A stretch of DNA of 64,000 bases from Sphingomonas lenta (GTDB lineage: Bacteria > Pseudomonadota > Alphaproteobacteria > Sphingomonadales > Sphingomonadaceae): contig NZ_NSLI01000004.1 in assembly GCF_002288825.1 (NCBI RefSeq), forward strand, positions 184,501-248,500, in the 5' to 3' direction. Below, in pieces: positions 31,340 through 39,849 of this stretch. The notes beneath the pieces were generated by a model. The model made no database searches, was not told where the DNA came from, and saw only the letters and a list, made by a program, of their open reading frames with translations. Every line of letters begins with the position of its first letter. Positions within the stretch are counted from its first letter, which is position 1. Both the position numbers and the translations under genes were made by a program.

Positions 31340-33055
31340 TCAGGCCTCCTCGGCTGCGGAACGAAAGCAATCGGCGCGCTCCTGCTCGACGAGCGTCTTC
31401 CTGCAGGGCTTTCCGATCAGCGTCCTGGGCAGCTCGACGCGGATCTCGATCTCCCGCGGCTGCTCGATCTTGCCCAGCTTGTTGGCGAGGAAGGCGCGCA
31501 GCTCCGCGAGCGTCGCGGCGCCGGGGCCCTTGAGCGCCACGAACGCTTTGGGCGCTTCCCCGCGATACGCGTCGGGGACGCCGATCACGAGGGCCTCGGC
31601 GACGGCGGGGTGCTCCAGCAGCGCCTCCTCGATCACGCGCGGATAGACGTTGTAGCCGCCGCACAGGATCACGTCCTTCAGCCGGTCGGCGACGAACAGG
31701 TTCCCACCCTCGTCCAGGCGGCCGAGATCGCCGGTGCGCAGCGCCCCGTCGACGAACGTCCCCGCCGTCTCGTCCGGCCTGTTCCAATAGCCGCGCATGA
31801 CCTGCGGCCCGCGCACGCATATCTCGCCCACGTCGCCGGCCGGGAGCAGCCGGTCCGGCGCGTCCGCGTCGCGGATCTCCACGGCGGTGCCGGGGAAGGG
31901 ACGGCCGACCGAGCCGTGCGGCGCCTCTCCCCGGATCGGCTGGCAGGCGACGATGGGCGACGCTTCCGACAGCCCATAGCCCTCGACCACCCTGGCGCCC
32001 GTCGCGCGCTCGAAGGCGTGGCGCACCTCGGGCGCGAGCGGAGCCCCGCCCGAGATGCAGGCGCGCAGGTGGGACAGGTCGACCGGGCGCTTCTGCGCGG
32101 CCTGGGCGATCGCGTGCAGGATCGTAGGCACGGCCGGCATATAGTCCGGCCGCGTGCGCCCTAGCGTCGCCAGGAGTTGACCCACCGCGAACCTGGGCAG
32201 CAGCACCATCTTCGCGCCCGAGCGCAGCGCGAAGTTGAGCACGGTGGTGAGCGCGAACACGTGGAATAAGGGCAGCACGCCGACCACGCTTCGCCGGAGC
32301 GCGTCGGCCTCGCCGATGTGTGCGAGCATGGCGTCGGCGTTCGCGACCAGGTTCGCGTGCGTCAGCACGGCGGCCTTGGGCGTGCCGGTGGTGCCGCCCG
32401 TATATTGCAGCACGGCGGGCGCGTCGGGCGCGACCGCGACGGGCTTGGGCAGCCGCGGGCCGGCGACGAGGTGCTCGAAGGTGAACGCGCCGTCGCCGAG
32501 GGGCGCCATGTCGCGGCGCTTCAGCAGCCGATAGGCGAGCCGCTTCGGCCAAGGCAATTCGTCGGCGACCCGGCAGGTGATCACGTGGCGCAGACTCAAC
32601 CGTCCCGCCGCCGCCGTCACCCGCGCGTGCACCTCGGGGATGTCGCAGGTCGCGACCAGCTCCGCGCCCGAGTCGGCGAGGAGGTGTTCCAGCTCGCGCT
32701 CGGCATAGAGCGGGTTGGCGTTGACCACGATCCCGCCGATGCGGAGCGTGGCCAGATACAGGACGGGGTAGTGGGGCGTGTTGGGCAGGCATAGCGCGAC
32801 GCGCGTACCGGGCGTGACGCCCAGGAGCTGGAGGCTCGCGGCCGCGCCGTCCACCAGCTCGTCGAGCTCGCGCCAAGACGTGACCCGGCCCATGAAGTCG
32901 ATCGCGGGCAGCTCGGGGTGACGCGTGACCGTGCGGTCGAACATGTCGGTGACGAGCCGCGGCCTGGCGAGGAGATCGGGGCCGTGCGCGCGAGCGAGGC
33001 GCGGGGCTGCGGCGACGCTTCCGCCGGCGAAGATGGGGGAGGCTTCGGGCGGCAT
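31340..33055 (-). CDS. Long-chain fatty acid-CoA ligase (AMP-forming)
   Basis: Acyl-activating enzyme of 571 residues. ATP/AMP signature YTGGTTGTPKAAVLTHANL (about 218-236), the A5 motif VVEGYGLSEASP, LRTGDLGRLDEGGNLFVADRLKDVILCGGYNVYP (A7/A8), and the catalytic Lys of RTLIGKPCRKTL near the C-terminus. The VLPLFHVFALTTVLNFALRSG segment is typical of FadD-like long-chain ligases. The ATG at 33055 shares its A with the TGA of the upstream secreted-protein gene (TGATG), so translation is coupled. Substrate chain length is not determinable. Confidence 0.92.
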   Translation of the reverse strand: MPPEASPIFAGGSVAAAPRLARAHGPDLLARPRLVTDMFDRTVTRHPELPAIDFMGRVTSWRELDELVDGAAASLQLLGVTPGTRVALCLPNTPHYPVLYLATLRIGGIVVNANPLYAERELEHLLADSGAELVATCDIPEVHARVTAAAGRLSLRHVITCRVADELPWPKRLAYRLLKRRDMAPLGDGAFTFEHLVAGPRLPKPVAVAPDAPAVLQYTGGTTGTPKAAVLTHANLVANADAMLAHIGEADALRRSVVGVLPLFHVFALTTVLNFALRSGAKMVLLPRFAVGQLLATLGRTRPDYMPAVPTILHAIAQAAQKRPVDLSHLRACISGGAPLAPEVRHAFERATGARVVEGYGLSEASPIVACQPIRGEAPHGSVGRPFPGTAVEIRDADAPDRLLPAGDVGEICVRGPQVMRGYWNRPDETAGTFVDGALRTGDLGRLDEGGNLFVADRLKDVILCGGYNVYPRVIEEALLEHPAVAEALVIGVPDAYRGEAPKAFVALKGPGAATLAELRAFLANKLGKIEQPREIEIRVELPRTLIGKPCRKTLVEQERADCFRSAAEEA

Positions 33056-33468
33056 CAACGCACCGTGAACACGAAGTCGCCGATGGTGGAGCCGGTCGCC
33101 GCCTCGCAGCGTCCATCCCCGATCGGCTCGGCCACCGGCACCGCGCGCGCATAGGCGCCGCTGTGGCGGACGGGCGTGACGGAGAAGCGGCAACCGGCGC
33201 CGCGCTCGTCGACGTAGCGGACGGAGAAGGCCGCGCCGTCCGCCTCGGCGTGCGGCATCAACACCTTGCCGTTGGGCTTGCGCGTGAGCGCCAGGAAGCC
33301 CGGCTCGACCGACGCGCTCAGCGGCTGCTCATAGCCGGAGAGCGGCTTGTCCACCGCCAGGCGCAGCGGCTGCTGCGAGCGGTTGTGCACCGTCACCGTC
33401 GTGGCCCAGGCCGGGGCGGACGGCGCCAGGGCGGACATCAGGGTCAAGACGATCAGCGGCTTCCGCAT
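33055..33468 (-). CDS. Secreted protein of unknown function
   Basis: 137 residues with a signal peptide (1-22, LTLMSALAPSAPAWA) and a beta-rich mature part (TTVTVHNRSQQPLRLAVDKP, AFSVRYVDERGAGCRFSVTP, GSTIGDFVFTVR) with two cysteines that could form a disulfide. The fold resembles small secreted immunoglobulin-like or beta-sandwich proteins, but I do not recognise the family. GGAGAGGAAC precedes the ATG. Coupled by TGATG to the acyl-CoA ligase gene and divergent from the OxyR-like regulator, which may control both. Confidence 0.75.
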   Translation of the reverse strand: MRKPLIVLTLMSALAPSAPAWATTVTVHNRSQQPLRLAVDKPLSGYEQPLSASVEPGFLALTRKPNGKVLMPHAEADGAAFSVRYVDERGAGCRFSVTPVRHSGAYARAVPVAEPIGDGRCEAATGSTIGDFVFTVR

Positions 33469-33724
33469 GTTCCTCTCCTTTCGACCGCTGGAGGCGCCCG
33501 GCTCGCTTCCCGGCCAGCATGCCGAGCCGCAACCATCGCATCGCGCCCGGCAGGTGGGGGAACATCGCGCGTCAAACCTCCGGCATGAACGGCCGCGCTG
33601 CCGCGGCGGGCTGGTCCGGAACGGTCGCACCTTGGAAGCCCGATGGGATCGGCTCAGGGCTCGTTCGGGCTCGACCGCTCCGGCGACCGAGACTTAGTGC
33701 TCGAGGAGGGCGACCGGCCAATCG

Positions 33725-33760
33725 ATAGGCTTGCGCGACGCCTATAGACTATGCCTATAA
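33725..33760. promoter_or_regulatory. Candidate LysR-type operator upstream of the oxyR-like gene
   Basis: Inverted repeat ATAGGC-N9-GCCTAT at 33725-33745 followed by a further GCCTATAA at 33753-33760, ending 6 bp before the regulator's ATG. The spacing fits a T-N11-A LysR box pair and suggests autoregulation with possible control of the divergent secreted-protein/ligase operon. The rest of the 33469-33766 spacer shows no gene. Confidence 0.5.
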
Positions 33761-33766
33761 CCACCT

Positions 33767-34684
33767 ATGCCGACGCTGAGGCAGTTCCGCTACTTGGTCA
33801 CGCTGGCCGACACGGGCTCGTTCGTGGCGGCCGCGCGCAATTGTAACGTGTCGCAGCCGTCCTTGAGCCAGCAGATCAAGGCGCTGGAGGACCGCTTGGG
33901 CGTCAAGCTGGTGGAGCGCGGCGCCGCGGGCGCGATCCTGACGCCCATCGGCCGCACGATCGTGGGTCGCGCGCGCGGCGTGCTCGCCGAGGTGCGCGAC
34001 ATGGAGGCGCTGGCGGCGCGCTGGTCGGACGAGCTGTCGGGCACGCTCCGGCTCGGCACCACGCCGACCCTGGGTCCCTATCTCCTGTCCCCCATCATCG
34101 CCGAGCTGCACAAGGCCGCGCCCGAGCTCAGGCTCTACGTCCGCGAAGGCATACCCGACGATCAAGCGCTCGAGCTGTCGCGGGGCAACCTGGACGTGCT
34201 GCTCGGCCCGATGCCGGTCAACGGCGACGACCTGGAGGTGGAGCCGATCTTCCGCGAGCCCCTCTATCTGGTCGGCGCGGTCGACGACGAGCTGGCGGGC
34301 GACGGCCCGGTCGAGCCCGAACGGTTGCACGGGCGTGCGCTGCTCTCGCTCGACAAGCGGCACCACTTCCACAGGCAATGCGCCGAGCTCGCCGCCGCCT
34401 ACGGCATGGCGATGTTCCCCGATTACGAGGGCACGAGCCTCGACAGCCTGCACCAGATGGTGGCGAGCGGGCTGGGGCTGACCGTATTACCGGCGCTCTA
34501 CATGGCGTCGGACGTGGGCGGCATGAGCGGGCTGGCGGTCGTGAAGGTGAAGGGCTGGCGCGCGCACCGCTCGGTCGCGTTCGCCTGGCGGCGCGCATCG
34601 AGCATGGCGGCGGCGTTCCGCTTGCTCGCGGGCCAGGTCCAGGTCCAGGCGCGCGACAGGCTGGAGGCCATAGCTTTCTCCTGA
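33767..34684 (+). CDS. LysR-family regulator, OxyR-like without the peroxidatic Cys
   Basis: 305 residues. The N-terminal winged HTH (PTLRQFRYLVTLADTGSFVAAARNCNVSQPSLSQQIKALEDRLGVKLVER) and the effector domain (GTLRLGTTPTLGPYLLSPIIAELHKAAPELRLYVREG ... GLGLTVLPALYM) are closest to OxyR. At the position of OxyR Cys199 the sequence has LDKRHHFHRQCAEL: His200 instead of Cys, with one Cys five residues later (Cys205). H2O2 sensing by the canonical disulfide is therefore unlikely. No katG or ahp gene is adjacent. It could respond to a small-molecule ligand instead. Downstream is a short peptide gene and a strong terminator. Confidence 0.87.
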   Translation: MPTLRQFRYLVTLADTGSFVAAARNCNVSQPSLSQQIKALEDRLGVKLVERGAAGAILTPIGRTIVGRARGVLAEVRDMEALAARWSDELSGTLRLGTTPTLGPYLLSPIIAELHKAAPELRLYVREGIPDDQALELSRGNLDVLLGPMPVNGDDLEVEPIFREPLYLVGAVDDELAGDGPVEPERLHGRALLSLDKRHHFHRQCAELAAAYGMAMFPDYEGTSLDSLHQMVASGLGLTVLPALYMASDVGGMSGLAVVKVKGWRAHRSVAFAWRRASSMAAAFRLLAGQVQVQARDRLEAIAFS

Positions 34685-34725
34685 CGCGCCCGCGACGGCC
34701 TTTCTATTGGCCTGTCCGAGGAGAC

Positions 34726-34806
34726 ATGGCTTATCAGCGACTCGGCCCGGTCGAAGCCACCCCCGAACCGCCGGGTACCATCCTGCGTCCGGAGCTCCGC
34801 CCCTGA
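34726..34806 (+). CDS. Possible 26-aa peptide gene after the oxyR-like gene
   Basis: ATG with a well-placed GAGGAGAC Shine-Dalgarno opens a 27-codon frame (MAYQRLGPVEATPEPPGTIL + RPELRP). Its stop lies inside the loop-right arm of a strong terminator hairpin, 42 bp after the regulator's stop. The Pro/Glu-rich peptide has no transmembrane segment. It may be a genuine small protein or a chance frame; the ribosome-binding site and termination geometry favour the former. Confidence 0.4.
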   Translation: MAYQRLGPVEATPEPPGTILRPELRP

Positions 34807-34820
34807 GCTCCGGACGCTTT
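34785..34820 (+). terminator. Strong intrinsic terminator after the oxyR-like transcription unit
   Basis: A 13-bp perfect stem (GCGTCCGGAGCTC / GAGCTCCGGACGC) with a 7-base loop, followed by TTTC. Confidence 0.75.
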
Positions 34821-34893
34821 CATATGCGGGGAAGGCTCGGAGTTGGCGGACCTCGGCGCTTTCCGCGGACGCCAGGCGAGCCCGCCTATTTTC

Positions 34894-35103
34894 TCAGGCG
34901 GCGAGTCCCCCGATCAGCCACTTGGCGCGCAGCCGACGGCGCTCGGCCCCTGCTCTCCACAGTTCGAGGGCGATCGCGCCGAGATGGCTGTCGTCGACCC
35001 AGCTCGCCGAGCACGCGTCGCATCGAAGGATCGCCCGGCCGTGGCGCGCGCCCGGGGCGAGTGGAGCGCCGCAGGCGGGGCAGGGCGCGGCCGCCTTACT
35101 CAT
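34894..35103 (-). CDS. Zinc-ribbon protein
   Basis: A 69-residue protein with two CxxC knuckles (PCPACGAPLAPGARH and LRCDACSASWVDDSHL) followed by a basic, helical tail (RAGAERRRLRAKWLIGGL). It is another TFIIB-like zinc ribbon of unknown role. The start overlaps the stop of the Bax-inhibitor-like membrane protein gene (4 bp), so both are translated from one transcript. Confidence 0.75.
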   Translation of the reverse strand: MSKAAAPCPACGAPLAPGARHGRAILRCDACSASWVDDSHLGAIALELWRAGAERRRLRAKWLIGGLAA

Positions 35104-35819
35104 GGTCCGGCCCTTTCGGGGCGATGTACCTTCGCGCGCCGAAACCGAAGCGGCGCGAGGACGCTCAGGTGTAGCGACAGGGCGCCGGCCGCGGAAGCTT
35201 CGCCGTCCGGCTCACGCTCGACAAGTAGCTCGCGCATGCGCCCGTCATGTCGTGCAATCGCCCAGGTGAAGATCAGGATGCTGGCGATCGAGGCGGCGAA
35301 TTGCGTCGCCGACGAGCCGGCGGCGAGGTGCGCGAGGTCCGCGATCACCAGCGCGACCACGGCGCTGATCGCCAGCACCGGCCCGCGGAAAGGGTCCTTC
35401 CTCGCGAACCGGACGAGCAGCCCGAGCGTCGCGAACAACATGGCGGCCGACGCGATCGCGGCCGACGGGTCGAGGCCGGCGAAGGCCAGGGAGGCACCGG
35501 CGAGCGCGACGCCGAGCAGCGTCGCGAACGTGACGAGCGCGAGGCGCACAAGGCTCGCCGGCCACTTGCCGAAGCGGCCGCCGATCGCGAGCGCGAACAG
35601 GAGCGCCGAGGCGATGGCGAGGTAGGGGAAGGCGGCCTTCTCCGCGACGACGGCGCGGATGGCAGGCGATCCCGCAACGACCGCCGCGACGAGCGCGGTG
35701 AGCGACAGGCTGGCCGCCATGGTCCAGTAGGCGCCCGAAAGGCGGCTGCGCAGGTAGGGACCGGCGCCGGCCCGGCCATCCCAAGCTGACGGCCGCCGGT
35801 CGATGGTGGTCGCGTTCAT
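35100..35819 (-). CDS. Bax inhibitor-1-like (YccA family) membrane protein
   Basis: 239 residues with about six or seven transmembrane helices between residues 33 and 200 (for example TMAASLSLTALVAAVVAGSP, YLAIASALLFALAIGG, LVRLALVTFATLLGVALAGASLAFAG, LAISAVVALVIADLA). The last segment SATQFAASIASILIFTWAIARHDGRMREL carries the Asp-containing pattern of the BI-1 family. The family is linked to membrane protein quality control and calcium leak. Overlaps the downstream zinc-ribbon gene; the upstream neighbour is a YdcH-like gene in the same direction. Confidence 0.8.
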   Translation of the reverse strand: MNATTIDRRPSAWDGRAGAGPYLRSRLSGAYWTMAASLSLTALVAAVVAGSPAIRAVVAEKAAFPYLAIASALLFALAIGGRFGKWPASLVRLALVTFATLLGVALAGASLAFAGLDPSAAIASAAMLFATLGLLVRFARKDPFRGPVLAISAVVALVIADLAHLAAGSSATQFAASIASILIFTWAIARHDGRMRELLVEREPDGEASAAGALSLHLSVLAPLRFRRAKVHRPERAGP

Positions 35820-35828
35820 CGCGGCGCC

Positions 35829-36041
35829 TCAGACGCGCCCGGCGCGCGCGAGGATGCCGCGCACGAACGCGAGCGTATAGCCGTTGGTCGGCGCATGACG
35901 CGCTAGCCGGTCCTTGATGGCCAGGCGCTCCTTCTTCAGCCGCGCGAGCCGCTGAGCGTCGGGGAAGCGCCGCATGCGCTCGCGCCCGAGCTCGCGGCTC
36001 ACGATGCGGTACGCGGCGAGAAGCCAGTCGGATACGTGCAT
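35829..36041 (-). CDS. YdcH-like small protein (DUF465)
   Basis: A 70-residue helical protein containing the DUF465/YdcH-type core RLARLKKERLAIKDRLARHA, preceded by VSDWLLAAYRIVSRELGRERMRRFPD. Function unknown. ATG 36041 follows GGAGAGGACG. The gene precedes the BI-1-like gene by 9 bp and may be its operon partner. The 250 bp upstream (36042-36291) hold no recognisable gene. Confidence 0.75.
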   Translation of the reverse strand: MHVSDWLLAAYRIVSRELGRERMRRFPDAQRLARLKKERLAIKDRLARHAPTNGYTLAFVRGILARAGRV

Positions 36042-36291
36042 CGTCCTCTCCTTGACGCTGTGGTCCGTCGGGGCGATCGCGCCGGTTCGAAAGCCGGGGC
36101 GACGTCCCGTGCGGTTCGACATCGCGGGGTGGTCGACCGCCGCCAGAGGGGCCCGGACCGCCTCCACCGGGTACGGCCGCTTCCCGCACCGGGCTAATTG
36201 GAAGGGTCGGCGACCAATCATAGGGCGGAGCTATGGACGTCGGCACGACGCGTGTCCTCACCGGCCGGACGCGCGGCCTGCCGCCGCCGTA

Positions 36292-36639
36292 TCAGCCGCC
36301 CCGGTCCAACCGGGTCACCCGCGCCATCCCGTCCACGTCGATGGCGACGCCGTAGAGCGGCCCGTCCGAGCACCGCGCGAAGAAGACCGGCGAGCCGTTC
36401 ACGTCCGGACGCCGCTCGCTCTCGATCACGCCCTGGCAGGGCGCGCCCCCGTCGGTGACGGCGCGCAGCAATACCGCGTCGCGCTGCCCCCGCGGCAGTT
36501 CCCGGATCCGGCGTTGCGCTTCCGACGGAGCCGTCGGACCGGCGGCCGCCTCGACCACCTGATCCCGCTCCGGATCGGCGACCGCGTCCTGCTGAGCGCA
36601 CGCCGCGAGCGCGAGCATGGGAAGAAGAGCGATGCGCAT
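36292..36639 (-). CDS. Predicted lipoprotein of unknown function
   Basis: 115 residues with a lipoprotein signal (LPMLALAACAQQ, lipid-modified Cys14). The mature part is short and carries two further Cys (GAPCQGVIESERRPDVNGSP, FFARCSDGPLYGVAIDVDGMARV) that may form a disulfide. I do not recognise the family. GGAGGTTCGG precedes the start, and codon use is typical of the host. Confidence 0.75.
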   Translation of the reverse strand: MRIALLPMLALAACAQQDAVADPERDQVVEAAAGPTAPSEAQRRIRELPRGQRDAVLLRAVTDGGAPCQGVIESERRPDVNGSPVFFARCSDGPLYGVAIDVDGMARVTRLDRGG

Positions 36640-37049
36640 TCCGAACCTCCGATGGTTATGGCCGGAGACCGACCAAGTGCTTGGGCCCGCCGATCGGAAA
36701 GGAGCCTAATCGGTCGCCGAGTGCGCCGACCAATGGGAAGGTGCATCCGGCCGCCATAGTCTGTAGCTATCCTGCGGGTGTCGACGCCAACGGCATGGCT
36801 CATGCACTAGGCTGTCCCCGAAGTCGGATGCGCGCCGATCGAGATCGGCGGGACGGCAGCCTATAGGTCCAGCCTACCATGAGGTCGCGAGCTCTCCAGT
36901 CTCCCGCCTCGAGTCCGATCGGTAGTGAACCGGCAGCGCTCGAACGAACTTCGCCATCACCCCGCGGCGAGCGTTCCCCGCGGCGGTCGGCGCGCCGTGT
37001 CCCGGGCACGTACCCCGCCCGTGCGCCCGCCGCCGCGAATGGCTGATGA

Positions 37050-37241
37050 CGGAGCCGATCCTGGCCGGACTGGCGGACGCTTCAGCCGGGCACGTCGGTC
37101 CTGTTCCTGCTCATCCGCAAGGTTCAGCTGGAGAAGGTGCCGGCGGCGCTGAAGGGCTTTGGCGGGTGGGTGGTGTGCTCCTGCCTCTCGCTCAACCAGA
37201 GAGCGCGGCGCCGAGCTGCGCTCGACCGAGCCCCGCAGATC
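37050..37241 (+). pseudogene. Relic of a DUF1269-like gene (C-terminal fragment)
   Basis: In an otherwise gene-free 724-bp stretch (36640-37363), the plus strand encodes RTLQPGTSVLFLLIRKVQLE + KVPAALKGFGGWVV without a start codon. This resembles the C-terminal end of DUF1269 membrane proteins (TLQPGTSALFLLVRKV ... ELKGFGG). Upstream is an in-frame stop at 37047 and no homologous sequence. It looks like a decayed gene. I see no other feature in 36640-37363. Confidence 0.4.
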
Positions 37242-37363
37242 GCCCAGCTGCGGAGAGCGGGCGTCAACGGAGCACCATATCGCCTGAGTGCTTGTCCTGG
37301 TCGTGACGGAACGACGGGTCGGGCGCCCCCACCCTAGTCTGTCCGCCGGCGCCGGCCCGCCCC

Positions 37364-39781
37364 CTAGAAATTCACGCGCCCCGTGATCCCGTAATAGCGG
37401 TCCGCCTCGCGCGGAATGATGTAGCGGTAGCCGCCGGCGGGACCGCCGGCGGTGATGGACGCGGCGAAGCTCTTGTCGAAGACGTTGCGGACCTGGGCGG
37501 TGAGCCGGAAGCGGTCGGCGGCGTCGATCAGCGAGGCGGCGAGGTTCACCAGGGTGTAGCCCTCGATCGTGGTGGCCTCGCGCACGGCGGGGTTGGCGTC
37601 GAACTGCGACAGCTGCTCCGACTGGTAGGCCGCGTCGCCGCCCAGCCCGATGTCGAGGCCGCCGCCGGTGCGGATGCGGTAGTCGGCGGCGAGCGACGCC
37701 TTCCACTCGGGCGCATAGGCGAGGCGCGTGCCGCTGGGGATGACGCCTGTGTTGTTGCCGTTGCTCGGCACGCGGAAGCGGTCGACCTTGGCGTCGGTAT
37801 AGGCGAGCCCGCCCGAGATCGACAGGTCGTCCACGGGCCGGAACAGGAGGTCGAGCTCCGCGCCGCGCGTCGAGATGGTGCCCGCGTTGGTGAAGCGGGT
37901 GACGATCACGCCCGCGACCTCGTCGGGGTTGTTCGCCTGGAAATTCTTGTACTTGGCGTAGAAGCCCGCGACGTTGAGCACGAGGCGGCCGTCGAAGAGC
38001 GTGGTCTTGAGCCCCGCCTCGTAGCTGTCGGCCGTCTCCGGCTCGATGACGTTGGTGCCCGTGGCGTTCAGGTTGAAGAACACGTTGAACGCCGGGCCCT
38101 TATAGCCGCGCGTCCAGCTGGCGTAGGCGGTCGCTTCGGGCGAGAACTCGTACTGCACGCCCGCCTTGCCCGACCAATTGTCGTTGGTCGTCTTGGCGCG
38201 GAAGGGGATGCCGTTGGATGCGACGGTCGCCTGGCCCGCCGCCGCGCCCGGCGCGACGCCCGCCGCGACGAGCTGGAGGTAGCGGTCGAACACACCCTGG
38301 TCGAAGTTGGGCTGGATGCCTGGAGCGGCCTGGGGCACGCCGGCGGCGTTGCGGGCGAGGCCGGTCGCGACGCGGCTATGGAAGACGCTTAGCTCGTCGT
38401 TGGTGTAGCGTAGGCCGCCGATCAGGCGCAGCTGGTCGGTCAGGTTGAGTTCGGTCTGGCCGTAAAAGGCGAGGTTCTTGAACACGGAGCCGAAATTCGC
38501 GGTGCCCGAGGGCGTGGTCACCGTCAGCCCCGGCGCCGTGCAGGGCGTGCCCGCCGCGCCGCCCGCGCAGACGATGTCGAAGCGCGAGAAGGTGCGCTCG
38601 GTATAGGCGCGCGAGTAGAAGGCGCCGAGCGTGTAGGTGAGGAACTGGTCGCCGGGCGAGGTCAGCCGAACCTCTTGGGTGAAAGTGTCGGAGACCTGTG
38701 GGCCGTCGTCGTGCAGCTCGTTGAAGCCGACGAACGCCCGCGGCAGGAAATCGCCGTCGCGGATCTCGCGGTTGTCGAACTCACGGTAGCTGGTGATCGA
38801 CGTGATCGTGTTGCGGCCGAGCGACGCCTCCGCCTGGAACGACACGCCCCAGCTCTTCTCCTCGGTGGCGGTGACGAGGTTCTGCGCGAGCTCGCGCGTG
38901 CGATCGCCGCGCGCCACGGGCAGCACTTGCGCGATCACGGCGTTGGACGGCGTGGTGCCGATCAACTCGCCGCAGCAATCGTCGTTCGCCTCGCGATAGT
39001 CGCCGATCAGCGTGAAGCGCACGTCGTTCGGGACGTCCGCCTCGACGACGCCGCGGAAGCCCCAGCGCTCGAAGCCGTTGACGCGCAGGCCCAGCGTCGT
39101 GTTGCGGATGTTGCCGTCCCAGTCGCTCGCGAAGCCGGTGATGCGGCTGCGGACGTCGGGTCCGAGCGGCACGTCCAGCGCCACGCGCGTGCGGTACTCG
39201 TCGCCGTTGCCGGTGAAATAGCCCGCCTCGACATAGCCGCCGAACTTCTCGCCGGGGCGCTTGGTGGTGATGTTGACCACGCCCGCCGACGCGTTCTTGC
39301 CGAACAGCGTGCCCTGCGGCCCGCGCAACACCTCGAGCCGCTCGATGTCGACCAGGTCGCTGAACGCCTCGCCCGCGCGCGAGAAGACGACGCCGTCCAC
39401 GACCGACGAGACGGACGGCTCGCCGGCGATAGAGAAGGTGGAGGTGCCGACGCCGCGCAGGAATAGCGACTGGTTGATCGACGTGCCCGACTTGCGGAAG
39501 TTGAGCGTGGGGACGAGATACTGCGCGTTCTCGATCGTGTTGACGTTCGCGGCCGCGAGCGCCTCGCCGGAGACGACGGTGACGGCGAGCGGCACGTCCT
39601 GCAGCCGTTCCTCGCGGCGCTGGGCGGTGACGACGATGTCGGCGGGGTTGGTGGAGGCCTGCTCGACGGGGTCGGTGGTCGCGCCCGATTGCTGCTGGTC
39701 GCCCGCCGCCTGCGCGAAGGCGGGTGCTGCCGCGAACAGCGCGGCTCCGGCGAGCAGTTGTCCGACGATGCGGCTGGTCAT
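37364..39781 (-). CDS. TonB-dependent receptor of the catabolic locus
   Basis: Outer-membrane TonB-dependent receptor, 805 residues, of the large sphingomonad class. Signal peptide 1-25 (AAPAFAQ), TonB box region DIVVTAQRREERLQDVPLAVTVVSG, plug with LEVLRGPQGTLFGKNASAGVVNITTKRPG, barrel to the C-terminal YYGITGRVNF. GGGAGGGACGGAA precedes the start. It lies 68 bp after the stop of the MFS transporter gene in the same direction, so it probably serves the uptake step of the same pathway (43.3 to 37.4 kb minus-strand cluster). Substrate is inferred only from context. Confidence 0.93.
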   Translation of the reverse strand: MTSRIVGQLLAGAALFAAAPAFAQAAGDQQQSGATTDPVEQASTNPADIVVTAQRREERLQDVPLAVTVVSGEALAAANVNTIENAQYLVPTLNFRKSGTSINQSLFLRGVGTSTFSIAGEPSVSSVVDGVVFSRAGEAFSDLVDIERLEVLRGPQGTLFGKNASAGVVNITTKRPGEKFGGYVEAGYFTGNGDEYRTRVALDVPLGPDVRSRITGFASDWDGNIRNTTLGLRVNGFERWGFRGVVEADVPNDVRFTLIGDYREANDDCCGELIGTTPSNAVIAQVLPVARGDRTRELAQNLVTATEEKSWGVSFQAEASLGRNTITSITSYREFDNREIRDGDFLPRAFVGFNELHDDGPQVSDTFTQEVRLTSPGDQFLTYTLGAFYSRAYTERTFSRFDIVCAGGAAGTPCTAPGLTVTTPSGTANFGSVFKNLAFYGQTELNLTDQLRLIGGLRYTNDELSVFHSRVATGLARNAAGVPQAAPGIQPNFDQGVFDRYLQLVAAGVAPGAAAGQATVASNGIPFRAKTTNDNWSGKAGVQYEFSPEATAYASWTRGYKGPAFNVFFNLNATGTNVIEPETADSYEAGLKTTLFDGRLVLNVAGFYAKYKNFQANNPDEVAGVIVTRFTNAGTISTRGAELDLLFRPVDDLSISGGLAYTDAKVDRFRVPSNGNNTGVIPSGTRLAYAPEWKASLAADYRIRTGGGLDIGLGGDAAYQSEQLSQFDANPAVREATTIEGYTLVNLAASLIDAADRFRLTAQVRNVFDKSFAASITAGGPAGGYRYIIPREADRYYGITGRVNF

Positions 39782-39849
39782 TTCCGTCCCTCCCTGTGTC
39801 GACCGCCTCTTTACCCCCGGGCGGTCCTGATCCGTATAAAGAAGAAGCT

